From Petrosia ficiformis (lineage: Eukaryota; Porifera; Demospongiae; Haplosclerida; Petrosiidae), in contig OX345643.1 in the NCBI GenBank assembly GCA_947044365.1, positions 433,501 through 497,500 of the forward strand: a stretch of 64,000 bases of DNA. The letters run 5' to 3'. Numbering within the stretch: position 1 is the stretch's first letter; every line of letters starts with the position of its first letter. Position numbers and translations under genes: made by a program. This document shows, in pieces, positions 45,928-59,344 of the stretch. Below the pieces are notes generated by a model. The model made no database searches and was not told the DNA's origin. It saw nothing but the letters and a program-made list of their open reading frames with translations.

Positions 45928-46794
45928 TTACACATAGTCATTTTCGAAACTTTCTTGTGTTGGAAGTGGTATTTTTGAACGGCGATTTACTTGTCTTTCC
46001 AACTCAATATCCAAATCGACATAAACACCCACAGATTCATCAATTGATCGTATTGATGATTGTACAGCCCAAGATTTTGGACGGGAATGCTCTTCTGATT
46101 TGACATAAGTGTAGGCCTCTGTTGCATTGCTACTACTTCTTCGGACGTTGTATGATGGATTAGTGACTATATCTTCATCAAGAACTATATTGGTTTCCTT
46201 TGACTCTTCATTGATTTTCTCAAGTATTTTTTTATTTTCGTTCTTCTTTGCAGCAGTATTACTTTTATTTGCCTCTTCGCTTTGTTTATGAAGAGTGTAT
46301 GATGGGTTATCTACAACAGCTATATCAGTAACAACACTTGAAGACTCTTCACTGTTTTTATCAAGTATCTTTTCTTTCTCTGAGATCGGGAGTTCTTTTT
46401 GAACTGTGGTATCATCACTCTTTTTCTGTATTTTATTTAGAGCTTCAGTACTGGTCTCTTTCTTTGGAACAAGGTCTGTTTGTGAGCTGTGTGAGCTCTC
46501 TAAAGTATTAGCTTTTGACATGAACACTGGATGTGAAAAAAGTTCACCCTTTTGAGATCCCGATCTACGATATTTCCAGAAACTTCTTTTATGACGTTTA
46601 TCATTTGACTCATCATTTGCAAGTGTGTTCACAGTATCTGTAGATACCTTCTTCTTTCTAATTAAAACTAGTACAATTATAACGAAAGTAACAACGAGGA
46701 TCACTAAAATTACTAGTAATACTACAATAGCAGCAATCAAACCATCTGGACTAGTGGTACTGCACTCTGAATTTGTTGGGGTAGGTGATTCCAT
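45928..46794 (-). CDS. Single-pass transmembrane adaptor-like protein with NPxY motifs
   Basis: One exon of 288 aa. An 18-residue N-terminus (MESPTPTNSECSTTSPDG) precedes a long hydrophobic segment at about 19-45, then RKKK, so topology should be N-out/C-in without a cleaved signal. The 240-residue tail is charged and Ser-rich. It has two NPSY motifs (about residues 162-165 and 211-214) in similar contexts (VVDNPSYTLHK, IVTNPSYNVRR), the docking site for PTB domains, plus YTYV, VYVDL and a C-terminal DYV. A TAA directly precedes the ATG in frame and a likely acceptor (TTTCAG) lies 11 bp upstream, so an upstream exon would be 5' UTR. Layout resembles transmembrane adaptors of the LAT/PAG type, but no homology is claimed. 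Confidence 0.75.
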   Translation of the reverse strand: MESPTPTNSECSTTSPDGLIAAIVVLLVILVILVVTFVIIVLVLIRKKKVSTDTVNTLANDESNDKRHKRSFWKYRRSGSQKGELFSHPVFMSKANTLESSHSSQTDLVPKKETSTEALNKIQKKSDDTTVQKELPISEKEKILDKNSEESSSVVTDIAVVDNPSYTLHKQSEEANKSNTAAKKNENKKILEKINEESKETNIVLDEDIVTNPSYNVRRSSSNATEAYTYVKSEEHSRPKSWAVQSSIRSIDESVGVYVDLDIELERQVNRRSKIPLPTQESFENDYV

Positions 46795-48360
46795 TTAACT
46801 GGTATCTGAAAGTGGAGAATACAATATCGCATGTACATACATGTGTTTAATAACAACTACACATTAACAACCTGTGGGAATGAAAATATGAAGAGGAGTA
46901 ATTAGTTACTAATGTCTGTTCATGCCTCAAAAATGACTATAATATACTATAGTGTATAGTTTAATGTCATAAGGTTAATACATGATTATACTGTAACTTA
47001 ATAATGAAAAAATGGAAAAAAGAATGGGAATGATAATGATACTAAAAATGGTGCAAGTAAAAAAATGGTTGCCATTTAAAACTAAAGTTATGTACATTAC
47101 CAGCCTTCAGGGCAGCTATACATTAACTGTTATACATAATGACATGCAACCATTTGCACCATTATGTTACATGTACATGCAACCATTTACACCATTATGT
47201 TACATGTACATGCAACCATTGCACCATTATGTTACATGTACATGCAACCATTTACACCATTATGTTACATGTACATGCAACCATTGCACCATTATGTTAC
47301 ATGTACATGCAACCATTGCATCATTATGTTACATGTACATGCAACCATTGCACCATTATGTTACATGTACATGCAACTACATATTATATAGAATTATACT
47401 TCATTCATAACATGGACTGATCCATGCAACTGGCCATTATAGCTATAATGCATAATATTGAAGTTAGCTATAAATAAATTATGTTAATATAATAATATCT
47501 ATAACAGTACCTTCTCCTGAGAGCAGTTAGATTGTTGTCCAAAAAGATTGCAGCAACTTATATGATAATCCAGTTCACAACACAACTAGAGAGCCCTATA
47601 GCTAGGTAGGTCAGTATTTGTGGTACTAATTCTATTACTGCGTAATATGCATTCCAAGCCATTTTATCCTGTAAATTACTCTATGAGAGTATGAGATGCA
47701 GTCTAGCAAAACCTATACGTATGCAACTGGTATCAGTGGTACTATTCAGTATAATACTGGAAAAACAAAATTGTTATTGATTAGTAACAAGGAATTGATA
47801 TTTGGCTAGCTGTTCAGATTGCTATGGATACATACATACCGATTTTAAGGTATTATGTAACTTTATGCCGGAAGTTACCCCAAACGGGCATCAAGAGTCA
47901 TTCTGGAAACCTGTGAACCTATTGTACATATGTATATACCTGCCAGTTAATAAAAAAAATAATATATATATATATATGTACACTGTCTATTTTTAACTAT
48001 TTTAATTATCATGCAGTTATTAATGATTAGCTCTTAATTACATTTTTGTTGTTTTCAACTTGCCCATTGTATACTAATAGCCTATACATACCAGTTCAAG
48101 TTTTACTCCGTATCACAGCAGTTATGGTCTCTTAAGTATTTTAGTCGCAGTTTTGTATTAATGAAGTTAGCATTAATAACACAACACAAGAATAATTGTA
48201 GTTACGCCAGTACTATACTAACAGTACTAATGATAAAATATCACTTGTGAAGGTTGTGAATGAATAGAAGATCATAAAGAAATTGACTATATAGGCCACA
48301 CTACATGTATAACTATATTCATTAAAAGGGGTGGGCTTCACATGGGTGGAGCTTTTGGAA
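46795..48360. other. Divergent intergenic region
   Basis: About 1.57 kb between the adaptor-like gene and the ubiquitin-like gene. It contains a probable 5' UTR intron of the minus-strand gene, a 30-bp minisatellite (47139-47375), and otherwise AT-rich sequence without recognised features. Confidence 0.5.
47139..47375. repeat. About 30-bp minisatellite
   Basis: Eight units of ACCATTATGTTACATGTACA plus TGCAACCATTGC or TTTAC. All three forward frames stay open through it, an artefact of the repeat. Confidence 0.95.
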
Positions 48361-51300
48361 ATGGGTGCTAAGCCTTCACACAATGAAAGAATTGTGAATT
48401 CCAGCGATACAGCTGATGACCATGTAGCTCTAGAAGAGATTGATATAGAGGAACATTCAAAGACACCAGAGAATAATGAGTTTAAACATTGTGATGAAGA
48501 AGTCACTGACCCTTCAGATAAGAAAGAGAAAGTTCAGGATATGATAAGTTTGTCTTCAGCTTCACTTGTCACTAAAGAAGAAGAGGAAGAGAAAGATGAA
48601 GAAGAGCTTGAAGACTGTTGTTTTATTTTAGTTTTAAAATCCACCCATAATGGAGAGAGAAAAGAGAGAAATCTTACCCTCTCTAAATATCCCAAGACAG
48701 GATTAGTATTGAAACAGCATATCGAGAGCCACTATAATATACCTGTATGTGTGCAATCACTATACTTCCATTCTCAATTAATACAAAATTACACACGATT
48801 AAAATCTTTCTGCATTCAAGATGGCGACACGATTCAAGTGAAGTACACTACCGAGGCTAATATTGAATATTTTTCTGACCTTATCGATACATTAACACAT
48901 ATACATGCAATGCTACAGTTTGTGATTACTGAACTAGAGTCAGGTACTAGAATTACTCCAGAAATGCACGAACATTTACAAACACATTGTCTTTCTTTTA
49001 CTGGCGATTGTGTCCCTTTACGGTATTTTTCTGTTTTTCCTACCGGCAATCCAAATGCCAATCAATTGTATTTTCTTAATAGAGGTGGGTTAACTCTGTT
49101 AATTCAAATATATGAAATGGTGCACCAGTTACCATGGCATAAATTACCTGGTGAAATCCAAGATCTCGAATATTCTTGTCTTCAGATTATTTGGAATTTT
49201 AGTGCAACCCTTGGGATTAGACAACTTATCCTACGAGATGGTGTCATGGATCAAGTTTTTAAATCTCTTATGAGAACCAAGATAATTCCTTATGAGCCGA
49301 TACAAATACTGGAGCCTCTATCGGATAAATATTTGTCATTTAATCGCAGTGTGTACATGTTAGCAGAGACTATATATGCATCTATTGTTGTTGTTGGGAA
49401 GTAAGTGATATGTTGTAGTAGCTTTACATACATACATAGATATATACACATACATCATATGTACACATATACGTACACACACACATACATACATATATAC
49501 ATACATACATAGTTTACATACATAGATACATACATAGATACATACACATATACATACGTACACACACATACATCCATACACACATACGTACATATACACA
49601 TACATAGTTTACATACATAGATACATACACATACGTACACACATACGTACACACACACACAGACACACATACATACACACACACACATGCACACTTACAT
49701 ATATACATGCATATTACACACATAAGTACACACATACGTAGTTACATACGATATATAGTGACAGAGCTTTTCTATCCGCTTCCAACTGACTAATACACAA
49801 ATAAACGTAGCTTATATAGTCACAAAGAAATGAAACAATATGAGATGGATATTATGTGATACAATAATGATACAATAGAGAATAGACAAACAATATGAGA
49901 GATATTATATGATACAATAGAGAATAGACAAACAATATGAGAGATATTATGTGATACTATAATGATACAATAGAGAATAGACAAACAATATGAGACAGAT
50001 ATTATGTGATACAATAGAGAATAGACAAACAATATGAGAGATATTATGTGATACAATAATGATACAATAGAGAATAGACAAACAATATGAGAGATATTAT
50101 GTGATACAATAATGATACAATAGAGAATAGACAAACAATATGAGAGATATTATGTGATACAATAATGATACAATAGAGAATAGACAAACAATATGAGACA
50201 GATATTATGTGATACAATAATGATACAATAGAGAATAGACAAACAGATATTTTGTATCAATATATATGCACACCTTTTTCTACATACACACAGTTTTGCA
50301 GAGATTCCACAGTGTCGAGTACCCATAGCATCCTATACCAATGTGACTGATACTTTACTATCAGCGATGCTCTCTACAACATATACATATACATGTACTC
50401 GTTCAGGGATGTGCGCCATCTTGTGTCTGTCCTTCAGTCCTGAAACACACAAATATATTTGTCAAGAACACACACTTGCTAGAATATTAGAGGTTTGTGA
50501 GAGAACTCACACAGTTTCTGATGGTACTTCGGAGAAAGAGTGGAGTACTAACCAGACTCTAATTGAGTGAGTTAACGTATATACTTAAAAAATATATTTG
50601 GTGGGATCCATAATTTTCTGTAATGGATGAATGAATGGAACAGTTATTTGCATAGATGGACGGATGGATAGATGAATAGACAGACAGACGGATGGATGGA
50701 TGGATGGATGGATGGATGGATGGATGGATGGATGGATGGATGGATGGATGGATGGATGGATAGATAGATAGATGATTGACTATGCACATGCATATATAAT
50801 TATATATATACATAATTTTAACACATTTAGTTACAATCTCAGATAGAATTAGAATAACGACTCTCTATTTTATAACTCTGTCATAGGTTCTATGCTCTGA
50901 TGTTCTTTGCTAATCTATTGCACCATTGGAACAATGAGTCATCACCTCCAGAACATCTTATATCAAGCATTACTAAATTCATGAGCCAGTATATTCATAA
51001 CACAACACACCTTGTGATTCATCAAGGAATGCAAGAGAAGCGTTACTATTGGTCTACTTTTACGCCTTTTTTAAACCTGTGTTATTCACCATCTGTCCAT
51101 GACAACAGTAGAAGTATGGTGCCTCGGGAATTGTTGGAACTTTGCGTCAAGGCTGGGTTGTTGAGTATGAAATGTATGTGTATAGCTGAAAATGCAGAAG
51201 AGATCACTGAGCACGAAGGACTGGCCGATTTCATTACTTGTGTGTCTTGGTGTATGCCAAATGAAGAAATAAAATCAATGTCAGTTGAATTAACTCACAT

Positions 51301-51457
51301 TGCCCATCAGAATCTTCGTTTACAACCGCCTTCTCTGACTAACGTAGTGAAGGCTCAATTAGCGTCTTACAGCTGTGGTTTAGAGAAAGCTCTACAGTAT
51401 AATGCTTATTCTGTAGTGCTCGAAGCAGTACAAAATATGTCCTCAGATATTTTATAA
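48361..51457 (+). CDS. Ubiquitin-like plus helical-repeat protein, possibly N-myristoylated
   Basis: Exons 48361-49400, 50294-50566 and 50887-51457 give 627 aa. The ATG at 48361 is used because it begins MGAKPSHN, which fits an N-myristoylation signal (Gly2, Ser6). An upstream ATG at 48341 opens a nine-codon frame that overlaps it. Residues 1-80 are acidic and disordered. Residues about 85-165 look like a ubiquitin fold ([48 protein letters not shown]). The remaining 450 residues are helical and ARM-like ([40 protein letters not shown]). No diglycine end, so the ubiquitin fold is not a modifier. No named orthologue recognised. It lies upstream of PSME4 on the same strand. Confidence 0.75.
49425..49750. 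repeat. (TACA)n microsatellite, intron 1 of the ubiquitin-like gene
   Basis: TACA/CACA tetramers over about 325 bp. Confidence 0.94.
49830..50248. repeat. Minisatellite of about 40-52 bp, intron 1 of the ubiquitin-like gene
   Basis: About nine units containing GATACAATAGAGAATAGACA and AACAATATGAGAGATATTAT, with or without a 13-bp internal segment. Confidence 0.95.
50640..50775. repeat. (GGAT)n microsatellite, intron 2 of the ubiquitin-like gene
   Basis: Pure GGAT for about 90 bp inside degenerate flanks. Confidence 0.95.
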
Positions 51458-51749
51458 TATTTATACATTATTTTGTGTCTATTTTTTTTATTACCATGCT
51501 AAAAGGAATTATTCTCGTGTACTGTGCGCCGCGTACAAGTGTTGGGCGTGGTTATAATTACCTACGTTACCGCCCATGGGCGCGCATGTGCCACGAGTAG
51601 CAGTGTAAGCATTTGCAGTGTCATTTGTATATAAAGACGACATCTTCTGTACCTCCCAAGATACAACACAAGAAAGTGGACTAATTACATTATCATAATT
51701 TTAAACCTGTAGCTTACATAAAGGATATTCTTTGTAATTTTGAGTAGAA
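51458..51749. promoter_or_regulatory. Probable PSME4 promoter and 5' UTR
   Basis: 292 bp. A TATA-like TATATAAAG lies at about 51627-51635, some 115 bp before the PSME4 ATG. Upstream is an unusually GC-rich patch for this window (51530-51600, with GCGCCGCG and GGGCGCGC). Confidence 0.45.
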
Positions 51750-54700
51750 ATGTCTGTTCGAAATTGTTTTACTGGAGAAGGAAGTGTAAAACAGTATCAA
51801 AAGCCATTGCTATATAACAAACTGTTACCATATGCTGATCTGTTGGAGTCTGAAGCAAAGCAAGTATTTGATGAAATTAAAAAGAATCTTAGTGAATCGG
51901 TCCAAAAGAGAGAGATATGGCCGGGAACATTTTTCTGGACCCTTCGACTAAGCAGGTAACGTATATCAATATTCATTGTATGTACGTCTATTTTTTAATT
52001 TCCATGCTAATAGAGGTAATTATTACAATAGTGTTGTTCTTTGTCAATAAAGGGTTAAAAAATCATGTTACTATGGTAACACTCCCTTTGATGTAGTATT
52101 ATATAGTAATTAATGAGGCTATTAACTAAATGGAAATGCCTTGAGGTAATGAGCTAGTCCAGATAATGATAGTACATCCTCATTGAGGAGTAAACTAGTA
52201 AAAATTACCCTGAATCGTCAAATCCCCCAGAACAGTAAATTGGGTTTCCTCAATTGAAATGCTTAATCATTAATAGCTTTACTGATACTCTCCAAGACAT
52301 GATAAATTAGTCTTTAACAACATACTCCCTTAAGACACAATTATATACCTCCTATAATATTTAGGGGTGTACCATAGAATAACCCAATATCAAATTTCAC
52401 TGTGGTTACTGAAATGAAACATACATACATACATACATACATACATACATACATACATACATACATACATACATACATACAGTGTACATAGTTAACATAC
52501 ATACATGTATGCATATATGCATACATACATACATACATACATACATACATACATACATACATACATACATACATACATACATACATACAGTGTACATAGT
52601 TAACATACATACATGTATGCATATATGCACACATACATACAGTCTATATACATACATACATTCATATAAACATACAGCTATTTGACAGTGTATGATCTAC
52701 ACTTCAGTAAAGAGGACCATATCAAATTGGTTAAACTGCTTTTTGAACTTATCACTATTCCAAACTTGGACTCTGGTCTGTTATGCAGCTGGGGTTTGCT
52801 TGTGAACAGATTACTCAAGTATGGTAACCATGGAGATCTCTTTTGAGTATATACATTAATGTTATTTTTTTATTTATAGGAAACGTCGAATGCTGTCTCC
52901 TGATGATTTACAGTTGCCATGGAAACCAGTGTATGAACTTGTTAAGAGAGTATCACTCACTAAGTTCAAGAGACTTGGGATGAAAGTGTATTCAGAGTAA
53001 GAGAAGGAGAGAGAGAGAGAGGGAGAGAGAAAGGAGACAGAAAGTCAGGGAGGGAGTGAGGCAGAGAGGGTCCATTCATTTTAATTATTTGTAATTTTGT
53101 ATCAAACTTTATTTTATTACAGCCGTACAGTGAATGCTGTCAAACAGTTCATTGGTCATGTTAGATGGTGAGATGTATATTAATACATATATAAGTATAT
53201 ACACATGATATTATACTAACATACTGAGGTTACTCTTAATCTATGTCGTAATATAATTACATGTATATTTCCTTTTCAATTAATAATTATTAGTTAATTA
53301 ATAGTTATTAATATATCCTGTAGTTATTTTCCTGTTGAGAGTACACAAGAGATGTTAGATGAATGGAGGCCATTGCTATGTCCATTTGACACAGCTATGA
53401 TCGAAGGTGCTGAATTATTTGGTGAGTTCTTGCCCACTTTGGTTCCTGTGAAGTGGCAAGATCAGACGTTCAAATTATGGTTTGATGAGTTTATTCATTT
53501 GTGGTTAATATCAAGAAACCATCCTCAGCTTGATCAGGTATGAATAATTCATGAGGTAAAAACTATGAATAATTAATGAGATTATATCATGATGTGTCAA
53601 ATTTAATATCCTAATTTTGTTATCATTCTTCCTCTTTCATTCCTGTTCTTCAACTCTATGTCCTCATTCTTGCTCTTCTTATTCCTGTTCTCTCCTCATT
53701 CCTGTACTAGGGTTGGGTTAAATTGTTTGTTCGTCTTGCTCGTGATAATCCTGGATACATTGACTGGTCTCCTTACATACAACAGGTATACAAGTATGTA
53801 CATGTACTTATATGCATTATGTACATGTACACGTACATGGATGTTATGTGTGTATGTACATGTACATATACTTATGTGCATTATGTACATGCATGTTATA
53901 TGTTCATGATGTTATCTGAGATGAAAGAAAGAAAGAAAGACAGACACCTGAGGCAATGGAAAAATGAAAAATGAGAGTTGCCTCAGGTGGGATTCGAACC
54001 CACGACACTCTGCACTCTGGACAGATGCTCTACCAACTGAGCTACCAAGGCAGCTCAGCTGGCAGGGTCCGAATCAAACATCTCATATGCCTGTATGAAC
54101 AGGCTAACTTGACACATGTACATGCATGTTATATGTACATGTACATGCATGTTATATGTACATGTACATGTACATGTATGTTATATGTACATGTACTTGT
54201 ATACATGTACATATACTTGTATGTACACATGTACCTATACACATGTACTAATACTGATAGGTGTTCACCAGAATTCTAAACAGTTTTCAATTGCCGATGG
54301 GTCCTAGTGAGTTTCTAGTTGTTCCATATAAGAAGGATCAGTGGAATGGAGATAAACCAGCAACACTAATCGTTAGCATGTTGGTAAGTTGGTTATTATA
54401 ATTATTATTAATCAGTTTTAGTTATAGTACTGTTTCAGTTTCGTATTACTAACTTCATTAGTGGCTTATAGTTATTATACTATACATATACTATACCTGT
54501 ACTATACCTGTACTATACATGTACTATACATGTACTATACATGTATAGTACATGTACTAAACATGTACTATACATGTACTATACATGTATAGTACATGTA
54601 CTAAACATGTACTATACATGTACTATGCCTGTACTATACATGTACTATACATGACTATACATTTACTATACATGTACTATACATGTACTATACATGTACT

Positions 54701-55143
54701 AAACATGTACTATACATGACTATACTTGTACTATACATGTACTATGCCTGTACTATACCTGTACTATACATGTACTATACATGACTATACATGTACTATA
54801 CATGACTATACTTGTACTATACATGTACTGTACATGTACTATACATGTACTAAACACATGCTATACATGTATGGCACATGTGTCTATACCTGTACTATAC
54901 ATGTACATGTACATATACTATACCTGTACTATACATGTACTAAACACTTGGCTTTGTCCTAATACAATACATTTAAAGGACACTTCCACTATATATAGTC
55001 CAAGGTGTCCTTTATAAAGAGTATCATTAATGACACCTCTGTACTAAGGATAATGTCTTGTCCCCAATACACCTCATTTGTCTATTGATCAACTTCTAAA
55101 TAAAGAACGCCTCAGCTAGTCCCAATGTGTCATTTATGAAGAG

Positions 55144-55181
<38 letters not shown>

Positions 55182-58100
55182 ATTAAGCATATTTTGAGTG
55201 TCTTAATGAATGCTTATTGAAAGTTCCCTTGTCTCTGTTTAAGTTTGTGTGATATGGTGTCTTATTTAGGGTGGAGAGACTTCCGCTCAAGAGTATTTGA
55301 ATAAATTAATGATTGCTTTAGAGTCATACTATCATCCATCAAACATTGGATTACATACAGTGAGTATACTATATATAATACTGTGAAATATATTAAAATG
55401 GTCTCTTAAATTAAATAGAAAAAGTTGATGACTTTTCTCAGGAGCTTGACAAACAAGTTTGTAGAGAGAGTAAAAAGGTAAAAGGATGATGTAGTAAATG
55501 TGTTTAATTAATTCACAGTTTTGGATGATCATTCATATTCACTATGTCCTCAAATAAATGTTCATAACTTTAGTTTGGAATGACCAACAATCTTTACTCG
55601 GACCATTTTCATATAATAGTCCTTCCCATTCTTTTTTGTGTAAATCAAATTTCAATCCATTGCTTCATTATTGAGTTACAGTATAATCATGTATTAACCT
55701 TAAACTATACACTATATTACATATAAGTTATTGAGTTACAGTATAATCATGTATTAACCTTATGACATTAAACTGTACACTACATTATATATAACGGCAT
55801 CACATTATAATTTTGAGGTCATTGTGAATATGAACAGACTTTAATTTGATAAATTAATGTGATTTACTAATTATATTAATATTCTCTGTGTCTTTAGAGA
55901 GAGACATTCTAAGCCCTCTTGGGAACCAACAGTTCCTTCATCTGCTAAACTTACTGAAAAGGATATTGATGTATTTGTAGAATGTCTTCTCCCAACCCTG
56001 TGGCTAGCTCTCTTTACAAGACGAGGGATATTTGATGTAGCTATATCTATCAAGAACTTAGCACAACTTAGACCAACCATGGTCCTACCTGAATTAATGG
56101 AAAGGTAAGTGTCTCTCTGCTTTATTGTCTTCTCCCTCTAATTGTCATCATCTTTCTCAGAACCTATGCAGCTCTTGAAACACTCACAGAACCTCATCAA
56201 GTTGTCTCAACTCTCTCGTGTGTTACAACAGTTTCTCGTACTCTTGTATCTGATGAAAGATTCCCGGAGGGTCGAGCTCACGTGTTTAATCTCCTCATGT
56301 TAGCACTCCCTGGTATTGATCCTAATGACTTCCAAAAAATGCTAGTGAGTATGGTAGCCTCATTCCCAGGCAGTGAGTATGAAAGCTTCATTCCCAGTCA
56401 GCATGCATGGGGCCTCATTCCCAGTCAGGGAATATGGGAGCCTCATTCCCAAGCTCCTAGACTCTAGGTGACACAGGGAATGATGAATATAATTATACAA
56501 GTGTTGATTTGGAATTCATTTGTTGTGTTTTAGTCTTCTAGTTTGTTGATATCTGCTATAGCAAGTTTAGTGCCTTTTGTTGATTGTTCATCAGCACTGG
56601 GGCATGTGGAAATGAGAGAGGTATGTGTATGTATGTATGTACATGTACATGTACATGTATGTATGTATGTATGTATGTATGTATGTATGTATGTATGTAT
56701 GTATGTACATATGTATGTACATGTATGTATGTACCTAAACTACCTATATGAATATACTGGTTTGTATGTACATGTGTATAGGATGAAGCTGAACTCTGTA
56801 GAATGACATCTCAGTTTGAGGATTTTGTAGTTCAGTTGTTAGATAGGTACATTATTATGTTCATCTATCTATCTATCTATCCATTCATCTATCTATCTAT
56901 CTATCCATTCATCTTTCTATCTATCCATTCATTTATCTATCTATCTATCTATCCATTCATCTATCTATCTATCTATCCATTCATCTATCTATCTATCTAT
57001 CCATTCATTTATCTATCTATCTATCCATTTGTTCATCCATTTATCCATCTACATCTATTTGGTCTTTCATTCACTTCTCTTATAGTGTATCAGTACATAC
57101 ATACATGTACATACAAGTCATGTGACATCTCGAATACTCTCTTCATTAATTTTTTAGATTTTTTCTATTGATAGAGAATAGTGCAATACATCAAGGTAGT
57201 GTAGATTTAGGTCGTATTGGTGTGGAGTTGAGAAGAGGAGATTCACACGAAGTTCTTATGAGTGCTGGTATAACAGGCAGTATACATTCTATACTGAGTC
57301 ACTGTTCACCTCAGATATTTGAGGTATGGGAATGGGTCTGGTAGTACCGGTATGAGGCTATATAAAATAATAGGAATGGGATGAATAAAAATATATTGTT
57401 CTGATTTGGTATTGTACTAGTGAAGGCATTAATGGAAGTTATAGTATAGGAATGTGACTGGAAGTGGTATGTGAATGAGATTGGAAACTGAAATATAGGG
57501 GAATGTGACTGGTTGTTGTAGTGTAGGAATGTGACTGGAAGTGGTGGTATAGGGGATGTGACTGATGGTTGTAGTATAGGAATGTGACTGGTGGTTGTAG
57601 TATAGAAAATTAGGAATATGACTGGAAGTGGGGGTATAGGGGAATGTGACTGGCGGTTTTAGTATAGAAATGTGGCTGGAAGTGGTGGTGGTATGTGAAT
57701 GAGATTGGAAGCTGAAATATAGGGGATTGTGACTGGTGGTTGTAGTATGGGACTGAGACTGGTGGTTGTAGTATAGGAATGTGACTGGTGGTTGTAGTAT
57801 AGGAAATTAGGAATGTGACTGGAAGTGGTGGTATAGAAGAATGTGACTGACAGTTTTAGTATAGAAATGTGACTGGTATAGGAATGTGACTACCTCTTCG
57901 TTTCTCAGGTTGCTTTGGACAAATTATTTCGTTTTGCAACCTCTCATGTATTTGAGAATGTGTTAGCTGGTAAAATGTGTGGTGACATGTGTGGAGCATC
58001 GTCAAAGGTTGATCCAATCAATACTCTCAATAGATTCATTCCTCATATTACATCCACTATTGAGAGTATACTACAAGGTGGGTGTGGTTTATATTATAAT

Positions 58101-58990
58101 TAATAATACTCATTAACATATTTCAGATCCGGAACAAGTAGATTCTGAGAATGCTGATATTGAGTTGTTATGGAACTTACAATTACTATCCTATGTTTGT
58201 AATATCATCCTTCACTTCTCTCACCATCACTTTAATCTCATATTAAACCTCACCCTCACACTTTCTCTCACTCACTAACATCACTCATCTTAACCCTCAC
58301 ATCACATTAGTCCTCATTCACATCATTCACTCACCATTGCTTTAATCACTCACACTTTCCTCCACTCCCTATCGTCACTCTCATCTTAATGCTTACATCA
58401 CATTAGTCCTCATTCACATCCTTCACTCACCATTACTTTAATCTCACCCTCACACTTTCCTCCACTCCCATCGTCACTCTCATCTTAACCCTCACATCAC
58501 ATTAGTCCTCATATTTGCATTCTTCACTCACCATCACTCTCACATATCCTCATATTCATGAACTCTCACCATCATCCTCACACTATCTTTGATGTTCATT
58601 ATCATTTTTATTTTCGTATAGTTAATAGGATCTGATGGTACTGCTCTGTTGATTCATTCCGATAAGTTAATCAGTTGTCTGAAACGTTGTATTCACATCA
58701 AAAGTAAAACTGGATCAAAACATGCTGCCACAGTAAGTATATCCTTCTATTTATATATCTATCTATCTGTCTGTCTGCCATCTATTCACTTAGCTATATC
58801 CATTGTCCATACACCCATCTATCCCTCTACCCATCCATCCATCCATCCATCCATCCACCCATCTATCCCTCCATCCATCCATCCATCCATCCCTCCACCC
58901 ACCAATCCATCCATCCATCCGTCCATCCATCCACCCTTCTAGCCCTCCATCCATCCATCTCTCCACCCACCAATCCATCCATCCATCCAT

Positions 58991-59026
<36 letters not shown>

Positions 59027-59305
59027 CTACCCATCTATCCCTCCATCCATCCACCCATTTATTCATCCATCCATCCATCCATCCATCCATCTATCCATCC
59101 ATTCATCCATCCATTCATCCGTCCATCTATCCATCCATCCATCTATCTTATACTGATATATCTATTAACATCATTTTATTAATTTATTTCAAAAGTGTTT
59201 ATACTCTATTCTTCATTGCCTGACACAAACATATCCACTGGAGAGTCGTATCACTTCTCTTCCTCTTGATCTACCACCGAAAGATCATTTATATATCAGA
59301 GTATG

Positions 59306-59344
<39 letters not shown>

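Noticed and set aside
53979..54051. Functional tRNA-Ser(AGA)
   Set aside because: No long variable arm and C at position 33 instead of U.
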